Source: Cyanobacteria bacterium FACHB-471 (GTDB lineage Bacteria > Cyanobacteriota > Cyanobacteriia > Elainellales > Elainellaceae). From it: 64,000 bases of DNA. The position numbers and the translations under genes were made by a program. Where the stretch lies: assembly GCA_014695345.1 (NCBI GenBank), contig JACJOC010000077.1:186001-250000 (forward strand), written 5' to 3'. The notes beneath the pieces are model-generated. The model was not told where the DNA came from, ran no database searches, and saw only the letters and a program-made list of their open reading frames with translations. This document shows positions 11,195 through 19,984 of this stretch, in pieces (position 1 is the first letter of the stretch; each line of letters starts with the position of its first letter).

Positions 11195-12784
11195 ATGGTT
11201 TACGCAATCGATTTTGGCACCAGCAACACCGTCATTGCTCGTTGGAATGCAGCTACTCAGCAACCAGAAACTTTAGCTTTAGCAGATTTATCCTTTCGAC
11301 TGGGACAAAACCCGCCCCTGATTCCCAGCTTGGTATACGTTGAGGATGCCGCTAGCGGCAAGGTGTTGGCGGGTCAAACAGTGCGCGATCGCGGACTGGA
11401 TCTGAGCAGCGATTCTCGCTTTTTTCGCAACTTTAAACGGGGAATTGGGGCTGAGGTTCAGGGGTTTCTGCCAGAGTTAGATGGGCAAACGGTGACGCTG
11501 GAGCAAACCGGACAGTGGTTTTTAACCCAGGTGATTCAACAGCTTCAGAGTCTTGACCCGGACTTTGACTCCCTGGTCTTTACGGTTCCAGTAGACAGCT
11601 TTGAGGCATATCGCAACTGGCTGTCAGGCGTTTGTCAATCGCTGCAAGTTGAACAGGTGCGAATGCTGGATGAGCCAACTGCTGCTGCTCTGGGCTATGG
11701 CTTGACCGCAGGGGAAACGCTGCTGGCGATTGACTTTGGTGGTGGCACTCTAGATCTGTCGCTGGTGCAGCTTCAAGGCGATCGCCAATCCCAACCAAAA
11801 CCAATGGGTTTCATCCTTAAATGGGGACAAAAAACGCTGACAGAATCCGGTCAGCGTTCCAAAACTGCCCGTGTTCTAGCCAAAGCCGGGCAAAATTTGG
11901 GCGGTTCGGACATCGATAACTGGCTAGTCGATCACTTTGCAACCACCCAAGGCTTAGCCGTCACACCCCTGACACTGCGACTGGCAGAACGGCTCAAAGT
12001 GCAGTTATCAGAGCAAACTACAGCAACTGAAGCCTACTTTAATGACGAAACCTTTGAAAGCTACGAGTTGCAGCTAGACCGCGATCGCTTCACTACCATT
12101 CTTCAAGAACACCAGTTTTTTGAACGATTAGATGAGTCGATGACGCAAGTGCTGCGGCAGGCAAGACGACAGGGGCTAGAAGTGGCTGATATTAATGCCG
12201 TTTTGCTAGTCGGGGGTACTGCCCAAATTCCTGCTGTACAGGACTGGGTGAAACAGTATTTTGAACCAGAAAAAATTCGCTCAGAACGTCCGTTTGAAGC
12301 GATCGCCCAAGGCGCTTTGCAAATTCATCAGGGAATTGACCTGAAAGATTTTCTTTATCACAGCTACGGCATCCGCTATTGGGATCGGCGCAACAATCGC
12401 CACAGTTGGCATCCTCTGATTAAAGAAGGACAGCCTTACCCCATGCCTGACCCGGTTGAACTGGTGTTAGGTGCATCCACTGAAAACCAACCCAGCATCG
12501 AACTCGTGATTGGTGAATTGGGGACTGAATCGGGCGGCACTGAGGTATTTTTTGAGGGCGATCGCCTCGTCACCCGCAGCCTCGGCAGCGGCAAAACTCA
12601 GGTGCAACCGCTCAACGATCAGGCAAGCACGATTGCTAAACTCACCCCTCCCGGGTTTCCAGGTAGCGATCGGATCAAAGTGCTGTTTTGGGTGGATGGC
12701 GATCGCTTCCTCAGAATCACCGTTGAAGACTTATTTTCTGCTGAAACGCTGTTAGAAAATCGAGCAGTAGTGCAGTTGAGTTAG
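11195..12784 (+). CDS. Hsp70-family protein (DnaK-like ATPase domain)
   Basis: 529 residues. Actin-like nucleotide-binding motifs are visible: phosphate-1 loop AIDFGTSNTVIARW at the N-terminus, the DEPTAAALGYG helix, phosphate-2 LAIDFGGGTLDLSL, and the adenosine motif VLLVGGTAQIPAVQ. The C-terminal 150 residues are a short beta-rich region instead of a full substrate-binding domain and lid, so it is not a canonical DnaK (about 630 residues). An insertion with PKPMGFILKWGQK follows phosphate-2. Cyanobacteria commonly have several such variants; the substrate is unknown. ATG at 11195. It ends about 95 bases before the metallothionein gene. Confidence 0.93.
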   Translation: MVYAIDFGTSNTVIARWNAATQQPETLALADLSFRLGQNPPLIPSLVYVEDAASGKVLAGQTVRDRGLDLSSDSRFFRNFKRGIGAEVQGFLPELDGQTVTLEQTGQWFLTQVIQQLQSLDPDFDSLVFTVPVDSFEAYRNWLSGVCQSLQVEQVRMLDEPTAAALGYGLTAGETLLAIDFGGGTLDLSLVQLQGDRQSQPKPMGFILKWGQKTLTESGQRSKTARVLAKAGQNLGGSDIDNWLVDHFATTQGLAVTPLTLRLAERLKVQLSEQTTATEAYFNDETFESYELQLDRDRFTTILQEHQFFERLDESMTQVLRQARRQGLEVADINAVLLVGGTAQIPAVQDWVKQYFEPEKIRSERPFEAIAQGALQIHQGIDLKDFLYHSYGIRYWDRRNNRHSWHPLIKEGQPYPMPDPVELVLGASTENQPSIELVIGELGTESGGTEVFFEGDRLVTRSLGSGKTQVQPLNDQASTIAKLTPPGFPGSDRIKVLFWVDGDRFLRITVEDLFSAETLLENRAVVQLS

Positions 12785-12813
12785 AGAATCGAGACTTACC
12801 TATCCCAGGGATG

Positions 12814-12831
12814 TATGAATAACTGTTCATA
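12814..12831 (+). promoter_or_regulatory. SmtB/ZiaR-type operator in metallothionein promoter
   Basis: TATGAA-TAACTG-TTCATA: perfect six-base arms, six-base spacer. On the other strand it reads TGAACAGTTATTCA, the sequence known from the SmtB site of the Synechococcus smt operator. It lies 49 bases before the metallothionein ATG, with a possible -10 (CATTAT) at 12839-12844, so a bound repressor would block RNA polymerase. Zinc would relieve it. Confidence 0.8.
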
Positions 12832-12879
12832 GGCTGGCATTATGGGGAAGTCAATTGAAGTCGATTCTGGTAAAAAGCT

Positions 12880-13041
12880 ATGGCAACTGTGACTCAAATG
12901 AAATGTGCTTGTGATGCTTGCGTCTGTGTAGTGGCAATTGAAGACGCGATCAAAAAAGACGGAAAGAATTATTGCAGCGAGGCTTGTGCCAATGGGCATC
13001 CCAGTGGTGAGAGCTGTGAGCATCAAGGTTGTGATTGTTAG
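12880..13041 (+). CDS. smtA: SmtA-type bacterial metallothionein
   Basis: A 53-residue cytosolic zinc-buffering protein. Nine cysteines (residues 9, 11, 14, 16, 32, 36, 46, 51, 53) and His40 and His48 follow the SmtA pattern: CACDACVC, then the zinc-finger-like YCSEACANGH, then a Cys-terminated tail. The family binds four Zn2+ in a Zn4Cys9His2 cluster. It is complete, from ATG at 12880 to TAG at 13039. The ribosome binding site is weak. An SmtB-type operator lies upstream, but no smtB gene is adjacent; an ArsR-family gene near 62.6 kb is the only family member in the window. Confidence 0.95.
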   Translation: MATVTQMKCACDACVCVVAIEDAIKKDGKNYCSEACANGHPSGESCEHQGCDC

Positions 13042-13072
13042 ATGAGGGCGATCGCTAAATAGCTTGATAGAG

Positions 13073-13900
13073 CTAAGCAGGACGGGAAATGTGAAAGGCA
13101 GAAACATAAGCCAGTTGAACCGTATCACCGTTCTGCTCTAACACTTGGCGTAATTCTGCAAACAAGGACTGCTTCTGCTGAGCTTCTAGCTTCAAGTAGG
13201 GCGAATAGGTATTTAACAGCAGCAAGTACTGATCAACGGTGTAAGTAACTTCTACTTCTATGTGCCCAGCTACCAGATCTTGGAAATAGCCGGATGCGAT
13301 GGCCATTTGTCCCATTTCATTCAAAATTGCCATCTGGGTAGCACTGTCTTCATAGGAGCGGTTGAGGGTCGGCTCATGGGTTTGATAAATCTCAGATAGC
13401 TGCTGATAAACCTCATATTGAGGCTGGAGTTCTTTATTCCACAGCAAAATCAGCTGTCCTTCTGGGCGCAATGCTGCCGCCGCTTTCGGATAACCAATCT
13501 CTGGCGGAATCCAGTGAAATGAACTCGCTGCCAATACTGCATCAAATGATTGGGGTACTAACTCCCATTCTTCAAATGAGCAATTTTGCAGTTCTACTTG
13601 GGGATAAGCTGTACAAGTTTGTTGCGCTAGGTGATAGAAATCCGAATTAGGTTCTACACAGACCATGTGACAACCTAGAGCCGCAAATGCAGGAGTGGCG
13701 ATCGCGGGTCCACATCCGACTTCCAGCAGCGATGAGTTAACGGAGAGTTGGGCAATATCTACAACGCGATCGATCAGCGCCTGAGGATAGCGGGGTCTGA
13801 CCTGTTGATATGCTTCAGCAGCAGGCGAATACCAGTGCTTGCGTTGTTCTAAATCTCTGCCATAACACTCATTTTGAAGAGTCTGCTTCAAATCTTTCAT
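13073..13900 (-). CDS. Class I SAM-dependent methyltransferase
   Basis: About 275 residues; ATG at 13900 preferred over the GTG just before it. SAM-binding motif I is SLLEVGCGPAIATPAFAALG near residue 60, the acidic residue ending strand 2 is in VCVEPNSDFY, and motif II is DAVLAASSFHWI. The N-terminus YSPAAEAYQQVRPRYPQALID is typical of the UbiE/Methyltransf_11 group of broad-specificity cyanobacterial methyltransferases. The substrate cannot be deduced. It converges with the metallothionein gene, 31 bases between the stops. Confidence 0.88.
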   Translation of the reverse strand: MKDLKQTLQNECYGRDLEQRKHWYSPAAEAYQQVRPRYPQALIDRVVDIAQLSVNSSLLEVGCGPAIATPAFAALGCHMVCVEPNSDFYHLAQQTCTAYPQVELQNCSFEEWELVPQSFDAVLAASSFHWIPPEIGYPKAAAALRPEGQLILLWNKELQPQYEVYQQLSEIYQTHEPTLNRSYEDSATQMAILNEMGQMAIASGYFQDLVAGHIEVEVTYTVDQYLLLLNTYSPYLKLEAQQKQSLFAELRQVLEQNGDTVQLAYVSAFHISRPA

Positions 13901-13929
13901 CACACCGTAAATTATTCAGACTTAATAAT

Positions 13930-14009
13930 AGATCTCCTGCGTGAGTTGGGGGTACGGCTTCGCCGCACCCCCATTCACGCTCCAAAAATGATTCATGCAG
14001 GGAGTCTAT
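13930..14009. repeat. 80-bp interspersed repeat, copy A
   Basis: Aligns over its whole length with 19905-19984 (same length, same order of blocks AGAxCTxCTGC, TGAxT, CCAxxxTCACxCT, CAAAAAxTG, TTCxTGCA, TCTAT). In this copy the centre forms a GC-rich hairpin with 11-base arms (GGGGGTACGGC / GCCGCACCCCC, one mismatch). Confidence 0.7.
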
Positions 14010-14035
14010 GTTCAGGTTAGCCCGAAGTCTGCCAT

Positions 14036-14082
14036 AAAAAAACTTTGGATGCACCAAACAATGTTTAGTACATCCAAAGTTT
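14036..14082 (-). terminator. Terminator of the LysM/M23 peptidase gene
   Basis: Twelve-base perfect arms (AAACTTTGGATG, 14040-14051 and 14071-14082) followed on the minus strand by a run of seven T. It lies 22 bases after the peptidase stop codon. Confidence 0.9.
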
Positions 14083-14104
14083 ATACAGAAAAGGAATTGT
14101 TTCC

Positions 14105-16516
14105 TTAACGAGGCAAATAGGCCATCGGGTTGACCGTTCCCTGATTAGGTAGGTGAACCTCAAAGTGGAGGTGTGGTCCCGTGCTGTAGCCCGTGCTGCC
14201 AACCTCAGCGATTTGCTGTCCCTGTTCGACTTCCTGCCCAGCGCGAACTAGGTTGCGGCTGTGGTGGGCGTAGCGGGTCAAGCTGCCATCAGCATGGCGA
14301 ATTTCAACCATGTTGCCGTAGCCACCAGAGTTCCAGCCAGAGGACTCAACCACACCAGGTGCTGCTGCCACAACAGGCGTACCTGTTGGCGCACCGATGT
14401 CAATTCCCCGGTGCATTCTACCCCAGCGCCAGCCATAGCCAGAGGTCAACGTGCCTCTTGCAGGCCAGAGATAGCCGTTGAATGAAGCTGCTCCATCAGG
14501 TAAGTAAGCTTCTGCTCCCGGCAGGGGTGGCAGGTCAGGAGAAACCATCCGTCCCGTAATAGGTTGGGTAAGCGGCTGGTAGTTCTGAGAACCCAAGGGT
14601 GCAACAGCAACGAGTTCCTCTTCTGTTTGCGGCTCTGTTTCAGAGGAGGGTAGAGTCGCTACTTCAGTAGGCTGAGTACTGACTGAATTGCTTACCGGAA
14701 CCTGAGCAACTTGATTGCGTCTTTCTTCCTGTAACCTGCGAATTTCTGCTTGGAACGCTTCTGTATATCGATCTGGGCTAAATTCTGGATTGATATCACT
14801 AGAAGGGTTAGGCAGTTCGGTCAGTGAATCTGGAGCGCCTGTTGGGGCGGTAGCAACCAGTGTAGATTGTTCAACTTCAACTTCAGCCGTTTCAGTTTGG
14901 TAGCGATCGCGCAGGTCTCTGATTTCAGTCATCAGATTCTGCACGTAGGGACTTGTTCCCGACGGAGCGCTAGCTACTTCGGTTCCGACTGCTGCTTCTG
15001 CGGGTGCAGCATCAGTAGGTACAGCTGCAACTTGTTCAGATTGTTCAAGCTGCTTATCGGCTGAATCATCCGAAGGTAGGCTTCCTCCGACCGCAGGCAA
15101 TGCAGTAGGTTCAGAAGAGGCAATCAAAACGGGAGTTGGTACTGTTGGGACGGAAACAATGGGTGCAGAGGTTGACTCTGGAGCAAATTGCTCAGGTAGT
15201 ACATTCGTAGGAGCGGTTACCGTAGGTACTGAAACTGTTGCACCAGGTACAGCAATCTCCTCGGCGTTAGCTTCCAGCCCTGAGTTTGTGGGGATATCAA
15301 GTTCTTGACCCACAAAAATCAGGTTTGGATCGCTCAAATGGTTAGCACTAACTAGCTCTGACCTGGAGATGCCATAGGTGCGGGCAATCTCACTTAAAGT
15401 TTCACCTGAACCTACCTGATGAACCGTTAGCGCAGTTTCTAGCGGAGCTTCCGGCTTGATCTGTACCTCGGGTTGAACTGTTGTCGATTCGGGTTGAGCT
15501 AATGTTGCGGATAAGTCAGATGCACCTGAGTTCACCGTTGGGATAGAACTCGGAACCGGACTTGCTAATGCGATCGGCTCGGATTGAGGAATCGCTAGGG
15601 ACTGATTGACTCGCAGCCAGTTAGGGTCAACCAGTTGATTAACTTCTGCTAGCTCTTGCCGAGTAATGCCATGAGCGTTGGCAATCCTGTCAAGCGTATC
15701 CCCAGGCTTAACCTGATAGGTTGACAACCCAGTCGGAAGAAGAGGCTCAGCCTGTGTCAACTCGGTGGGGTCCATCAAAGGCAACTCAGCAGGTTCGACA
15801 GCAACCGAAGAGGGATTTGAAACCGCAGTTTCTGCCGCCGATGGTTGAATGGAAGACTCAACCTCTACCTCTGAAGCAACTGAATTCTGTAACTCCTCAG
15901 ACCTCAACTCCGCCAGACTGTTACGCAATCTTTCTCGCTGCTGATGTAATCGCTCAAGTGCAATATCCTGCTCAGCCTTGAGTGAATCGTCGAGCGCTGC
16001 ATCGGGAGCTTCTACCTGACGCAGCTGACTAAAATCGGGCGAAGAAGCGGACCGAAGCGCAGTAATTGCTTCTGGCGCAACGGGCTCAGGCACAATCGCT
16101 TCAGAAACATCACCACTATTGTTTCTGATACCGGAACCAGGAACCCAAAGCGTTTGACCTACTCGCAGGGTAGAATCGGTAGTAATACCGTTGGAAGCGG
16201 CGATCGCTTCAGCGCTAACCCCATATCTCTGAGCAATTTGCCAGAGAGTTTGCCCTTGCTGTACTACATGCTCCACTGAAGTAGCAACTACAGCAGATTC
16301 TGTTGTTCTGGGCTCTGCTGCTGCCGCTCCATCATCTTGACGGGGCAGTAGCAAGCTGGATGCGCCCATCGAAAGGGCGAGTCCAATCATTGCAGCAGAG
16401 GTACGGGCTCTGCGATTGACTCCTGGAAGAGTCCGTCTAGCTTGACCCACCACGGCCTCTATTACGAATGGGTGGCAGGAAGCAGACCTAACCTTCTGCG
16501 GAAATGCTCGTTTCAA
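14105..16516 (-). CDS. LysM-repeat M23 family peptidoglycan endopeptidase
   Basis: An 803-residue envelope protein. Near residues 45-60 a hydrophobic stretch (SAAMIGLALSMGASSLLL) acts as membrane anchor or signal. Three LysM domains follow: HVVQQGQTLWQIAQRYGVS (about 85), YQVKPGDTLDRIANAHGIT (about 265) and HQVGSGETLSEIARTYGIS (about 365). A long Ala/Pro/Glu-rich linker leads to a C-terminal M23 domain (about 690-800). The zinc ligands are in HRGIDIGAP and GPHLHFEVH, with HH in TRYAHHS. LysM binds peptidoglycan glycans and M23 cuts peptide cross-links, so a role in growth, septum remodelling or separation is expected. AGGAGG precedes the ATG. All catalytic residues are present. Confidence 0.95.
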   Translation of the reverse strand: MKRAFPQKVRSASCHPFVIEAVVGQARRTLPGVNRRARTSAAMIGLALSMGASSLLLPRQDDGAAAAEPRTTESAVVATSVEHVVQQGQTLWQIAQRYGVSAEAIAASNGITTDSTLRVGQTLWVPGSGIRNNSGDVSEAIVPEPVAPEAITALRSASSPDFSQLRQVEAPDAALDDSLKAEQDIALERLHQQRERLRNSLAELRSEELQNSVASEVEVESSIQPSAAETAVSNPSSVAVEPAELPLMDPTELTQAEPLLPTGLSTYQVKPGDTLDRIANAHGITRQELAEVNQLVDPNWLRVNQSLAIPQSEPIALASPVPSSIPTVNSGASDLSATLAQPESTTVQPEVQIKPEAPLETALTVHQVGSGETLSEIARTYGISRSELVSANHLSDPNLIFVGQELDIPTNSGLEANAEEIAVPGATVSVPTVTAPTNVLPEQFAPESTSAPIVSVPTVPTPVLIASSEPTALPAVGGSLPSDDSADKQLEQSEQVAAVPTDAAPAEAAVGTEVASAPSGTSPYVQNLMTEIRDLRDRYQTETAEVEVEQSTLVATAPTGAPDSLTELPNPSSDINPEFSPDRYTEAFQAEIRRLQEERRNQVAQVPVSNSVSTQPTEVATLPSSETEPQTEEELVAVAPLGSQNYQPLTQPITGRMVSPDLPPLPGAEAYLPDGAASFNGYLWPARGTLTSGYGWRWGRMHRGIDIGAPTGTPVVAAAPGVVESSGWNSGGYGNMVEIRHADGSLTRYAHHSRNLVRAGQEVEQGQQIAEVGSTGYSTGPHLHFEVHLPNQGTVNPMAYLPR

Positions 16517-17526
16517 AGAACGACCTCCTAATGACCAGCGTTATAACTGTCCTCAAGTCACTCAACCTTTTTCACCAGTCAATGACGTAAATCACAACGG
16601 GAAGAGAGCAAGATCACCGACAACGTCCGTATGCATAGGCAAGATTACCTTGCTTTTTTGGTTTAGACAAGCTTACACCAGCCGACAAAAAATTCAATAC
16701 CGAGCCTCTAAGTAGAACTAATCTGTCGCAAAGTTTTTGCTCATCTGAGGCTACATTGGCGTAGCGAGTGAGATTGATGACAGTCAAGGGGTTAGTGTAC
16801 ACCACTCTTGCTTGAAAGCCATCAGGTAACAGCAACCAGATTATTTTTTTGTCGAAAGAAAAGTTGGCTATAAGCCAATTTATGTCTTCCGACCTTGATC
16901 TTGCGATCGCCAAAATACTTCTCCTGAGAGGATTCTACGGATTGAAGAGCTTTCTTGATTACGACTTGGTGAAGTACAAAAGATCTGCTCTATTGGGCTT
17001 CGTGATGCTTGAGGGTAAGACTTGAATTGGAGACTCAATTCAACACTCTGAAGGACAATAACACCCTTAACTGCTGTCTAAAAGCTTGTCATCAGGACTG
17101 ATAAGAATACTTCGCTGATTTTCTTGTCTCTACTAAACTCAAAACCCAATTTTTCTATATGAATTTCTTATCGAACAGAATTGGGTTTAGTAGTGTAGAA
17201 GACTGAACAACTAGAAGTTTTTTCCGGATAGATAGCTGTGCCTAATCTCTTAATCGCTAGATAGCTTTTAAGAGAATCATTCATCTTTCAGCCTGACCAG
17301 CAAGGTTGAAACACCCAAATGAACCTTATGCACGTTGTTGTGAGCAGTAATCAGATTGTTGCTCACGCCGACTCCCTGCTCTGGTTTGTCAGGAAGCTAA
17401 GCGTACTTAAAGAAACAGGTAGATGAATGTAGATGTATCCATATAGATGCAGTTTCACATTGGTCAGGAAAACCAATGAACAGCTTTGCTGAGCCTTGAA
17501 AATAGCTTGAGATCAGGGGTTGGAGC
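16517..17526. other. 1-kb intergenic region with unexplained inverted repeats
   Basis: No convincing gene. It holds three hairpin-forming stretches: TTGAATTG arms at 17022-17043; a 10-base perfect inverted repeat AAACCCAATT with further flanking pairing, 17132-17193; and seven-base arms GTGAGCA/TGCTCAC around 17340-17366 inside a G/C-balanced, structured-looking block (about 17290-17420). The block near 16517-16600 must carry the leader of the LysM peptidase gene. I could not assign an RNA family. Confidence 0.5.
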
Positions 17527-17988
17527 TTATTCAAGATAACCAAGCTGCCGACGCGCCTCAAACAAACCGATTGCAGCGCTCACCGAAAGATTTAAGCTGC
17601 GAACCTGGGATTGTGCCATGGGAATATAGACCGTTTGCTGACAGGCAGACAAAACTTCTCGAGGCAATCCTGCTGTCTCGCACCCAAACAACAGCCAGTC
17701 ATCAGGCTCAAACCTAAACTTAATATAACTACACACCCCTGAAGTGCTGAAGCCAATCCATCGCCCACCGCGCTGCTGGTGGTAGATCTGAAAGGCTTCA
17801 AAAGAAGCGTGGTAGTGCAAGTCAACCCATTGCCAGTAGTCCAATCCGGCGCGCTTTAGATAGCGATCGCTAATTTCAAATCCCAACGGACCAACGAGAT
17901 GCAATTCTGTCCCGGTAGCGGCACAGGTTCGAGCAATGTTGCCCGTATTTGGAGGAATTTGAGGATTTACGAGAACAACTTGAGGCAT
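17527..17988 (-). CDS. trmL: tRNA (cytidine/uridine-2'-O-)-methyltransferase TrmL
   Basis: A 153-residue SPOUT-class enzyme that methylates the 2'-O of the wobble nucleotide 34 in tRNA-Leu using SAM. The N-terminal motif VVLVNPQIPPNTGNIARTCAATG, the central DWLLFGCETAGLPREVL and the C-terminal QVRSLNLSVSAAIGLFEARRQ are the three SPOUT knot motifs. The length is typical for a single-domain TrmL. Start ATG at 17988. It is not obviously in an operon; gshA lies about 250 bases upstream on the same strand. Confidence 0.95.
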   Translation of the reverse strand: MPQVVLVNPQIPPNTGNIARTCAATGTELHLVGPLGFEISDRYLKRAGLDYWQWVDLHYHASFEAFQIYHQQRGGRWIGFSTSGVCSYIKFRFEPDDWLLFGCETAGLPREVLSACQQTVYIPMAQSQVRSLNLSVSAAIGLFEARRQLGYLE

Positions 17989-18236
17989 GGAGCCTTTTCC
18001 TGACCCTGAATAAGCTGCTTACCAGCAAAAGGCTTAGAGGTTAAAGCTTTTGGCAACCTCATCCTATTCTTGCAAGGTATCTATATCCTGATCCGGGTAG
18101 AACCTAGATGAAAGTGGCACATCTACCCACAGAGAGACGAAGAATATAGATTTTTTTAATAAGCAGCAACAACAAATGACCAATTAGAAATTGTAAAGCT
18201 TTTGAGCGCTACTGATAGCCTAAATTAAGCAGCTGA

Positions 18237-19388
18237 TTAGGCAACTAAGGGCTGACACAGTTCTTGTTCGAGCGCTTGCTCTTGTTGAGCAGCTGTCTGA
18301 ATCGCCTGCTGAATCACGCTGCGGCTGTTTTGAGTTTGCTGATATAGCTCTAGCCAGCGCTGCGCTTCGTTGCCTTCTCGCAAAATTTTCTTGAGCGGCA
18401 GCAGAAAACAGCTAAAGCCCTGTTTCTTGGCGATCGCCCATACTTCCTGGTACAGTTCCGCAATCCAATCTCGCGCTAGCAGAACCCTGCCATCTTGCCA
18501 GTGCCTTAGCTCTGCGTCCAGGCTGTTTGCTGCCGCTGCCGCTTCGTTTGCGTCCGTAAGTGCAACCAGGTCTTCTGTCCGATTTGCTGCTGGAAGTGTA
18601 CTACTTGCCAATGGATCAAGCGATGGGTCAAAAATAAGCTGTTGCAGTCGGGCTTCTAACAGGGCCGTGATGGCGAGTAAGGCAATCGGGTCAATTACCA
18701 GGTCGCAAATTCGTAATTCCAATCGATTCAGGTTGTAGGGGCGGCGATCGCCATTTGGTCGCACTGATGACCAAAGATGTCTAACGTTTTGCATTGTGCC
18801 TGCGACGAGCTGCTCCTCTGTCCAGCGGACGAAGTGAGCGTGGCTTTCAAATAGCGGTACATGAGCCGGAGTTTTTGGAAAAACGCCCCAACGGGTAGAA
18901 TGATAGCCCGTCACTTCACCATCCAAAAATGGAGAAGACGCACTTAACGCCAAATATAGAGGCGCTTCTAGCCGAACCAAACGGCAAGCCCGCATCAGCA
19001 CTTCGGGGTCGCTGATGCCAATGTTAATGTGAATGCTGGCGGTGACAACTTTGGTACCGTAGGTACTCTCGATGTAAGCGTGATAGGGATTGGCAGGGTC
19101 AGAGCGGTAGAAGCGATCGCTCTCTCCCAACGCTAATGTGCTGCCAGGAATCAGTGTATAGTTGCCCAACTGCTTCAGGTAAGCTCTGAGCTGTCGGCGG
19201 GGACGCACCAAGTCACACAGCAGTCGTTCATAGCGGCAAAGCGGAGCCGTTGTATACTCCACATTGCGGCTATCCGGTTCGCGCACAAATCCATCCAGTG
19301 CCGCTACAATCCGGTCAGACAGCCCGACGATTTTTCCGTCTGGCGTACCTGTGTACATTTCCACTTCAAACCCTTTGGTTAGCAGCAC
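18237..19388 (-). CDS. gshA: Glutamate-cysteine ligase, cyanobacterial type
   Basis: A 383-residue ATP-dependent ligase forming gamma-glutamylcysteine, the first step of glutathione synthesis. The sequence starts MLLTKGFEVEMYTGTPDG, as in the cyanobacterial GshA family. ASIHINIGISDPEVLMRACR and NRLELRICDLVIDP carry the acidic and His residues of the ATP-grasp-like GCS2 active site. The length is normal. Its product is also the sulfur donor used by EgtB (60-62 kb in this window), so the gene can feed both glutathione and ergothioneine. The start codon is the first ATG in the frame. Confidence 0.93.
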   Translation of the reverse strand: MLLTKGFEVEMYTGTPDGKIVGLSDRIVAALDGFVREPDSRNVEYTTAPLCRYERLLCDLVRPRRQLRAYLKQLGNYTLIPGSTLALGESDRFYRSDPANPYHAYIESTYGTKVVTASIHINIGISDPEVLMRACRLVRLEAPLYLALSASSPFLDGEVTGYHSTRWGVFPKTPAHVPLFESHAHFVRWTEEQLVAGTMQNVRHLWSSVRPNGDRRPYNLNRLELRICDLVIDPIALLAITALLEARLQQLIFDPSLDPLASSTLPAANRTEDLVALTDANEAAAAANSLDAELRHWQDGRVLLARDWIAELYQEVWAIAKKQGFSCFLLPLKKILREGNEAQRWLELYQQTQNSRSVIQQAIQTAAQQEQALEQELCQPLVA

Positions 19389-19489
19389 TGTCGTTTTCTC
19401 GCTTACAACACCTTCTCTTTAAGTATCAGGGAAAACAGGTGACTGCATCCGTCGATTGGTTTAGCCCGACTGCTCATTGTTTAGAACCG

Positions 19490-19894
19490 ATGACTCAACT
19501 TACCGCCGCCGAAGCCCATCAGATTTTGAAACCGTTTGACTGTCTCAAGCGAGATGATGCTCTCTCTCTTGCTGACAAACCTCGCATTCGTGAGGCCCTG
19601 CTGACGGTCGTGCAGCTTTCGGATTATCAAATTCTGGGTATCTGTGCAGACAATTTGACTGAAGGGCAGCAAGCTCTCAAAACTTACTCAGCCGCTTTAG
19701 GATACGCGCCTGAGTTGAAAGGAGGGGCGATCGCAGACGCGGTCTACATCAAATTCAACCCTAAATCTGGCTTGTGCTACGCCGAGGCTTACACAGGTGA
19801 GCATCGTGGTGTTTTGGTCTCCTGCCAATCTGCCTATGAGTCAGGCGTTAATGAGATGTACGGGCACCTACCGCTTGATCTGTTTGAAAACTAG
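19490..19894 (+). CDS. DUF1824 family protein
   Basis: 134 residues of unknown function, found in cyanobacteria and plastid-bearing lineages. I use the ATG at 19490 because the conserved domain begins there (MTQLTAAEAHQILKPFDCL); the upstream open frame overlaps the divergent gshA gene and reads as non-protein-like. Conserved-looking blocks are LSDYQILGICADN, ADAVYIKFNPKSGLCY, GVLVSCQS and a C-terminal MYGHLPLDLFE. No signal or membrane segment. The gene diverges from gshA with about 100 bases between starts. Confidence 0.88.
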   Translation: MTQLTAAEAHQILKPFDCLKRDDALSLADKPRIREALLTVVQLSDYQILGICADNLTEGQQALKTYSAALGYAPELKGGAIADAVYIKFNPKSGLCYAEAYTGEHRGVLVSCQSAYESGVNEMYGHLPLDLFEN

Positions 19895-19904
19895 ATGATT
19901 CCTT

Positions 19905-19984
19905 AGACCTTCTGCCTGAATGGGGCGCAGCGAAGCCACGCCTCCATATCACACTTCAAAAAATGGTTCGTGCAAGGCATCTAT
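19905..19984. repeat. 80-bp interspersed repeat, copy B
   Basis: Second copy of the 13930-14009 element. Its final bases include the stop codon of the minus-strand transporter gene, so the element lies between, and touches, two convergent gene ends. Confidence 0.7.

Noticed and set aside
16614-16913. 99-codon open frame upstream of the LysM/M23 gene
   Set aside because: No ribosome binding site, protein-unlike composition, and it covers the probable leader of the peptidase gene.
16517-17526. c-di-AMP (ydaO) riboswitch before the LysM/M23 gene
   Set aside because: The conserved GGGGTGAATC- and GTCAGCTAACCTCG-like segments were not found on either strand.
19250-19489. N-terminal extension of the DUF1824 protein
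   Set aside because: It overlaps the divergent gshA gene and reads unlike protein; the domain starts at 19490.
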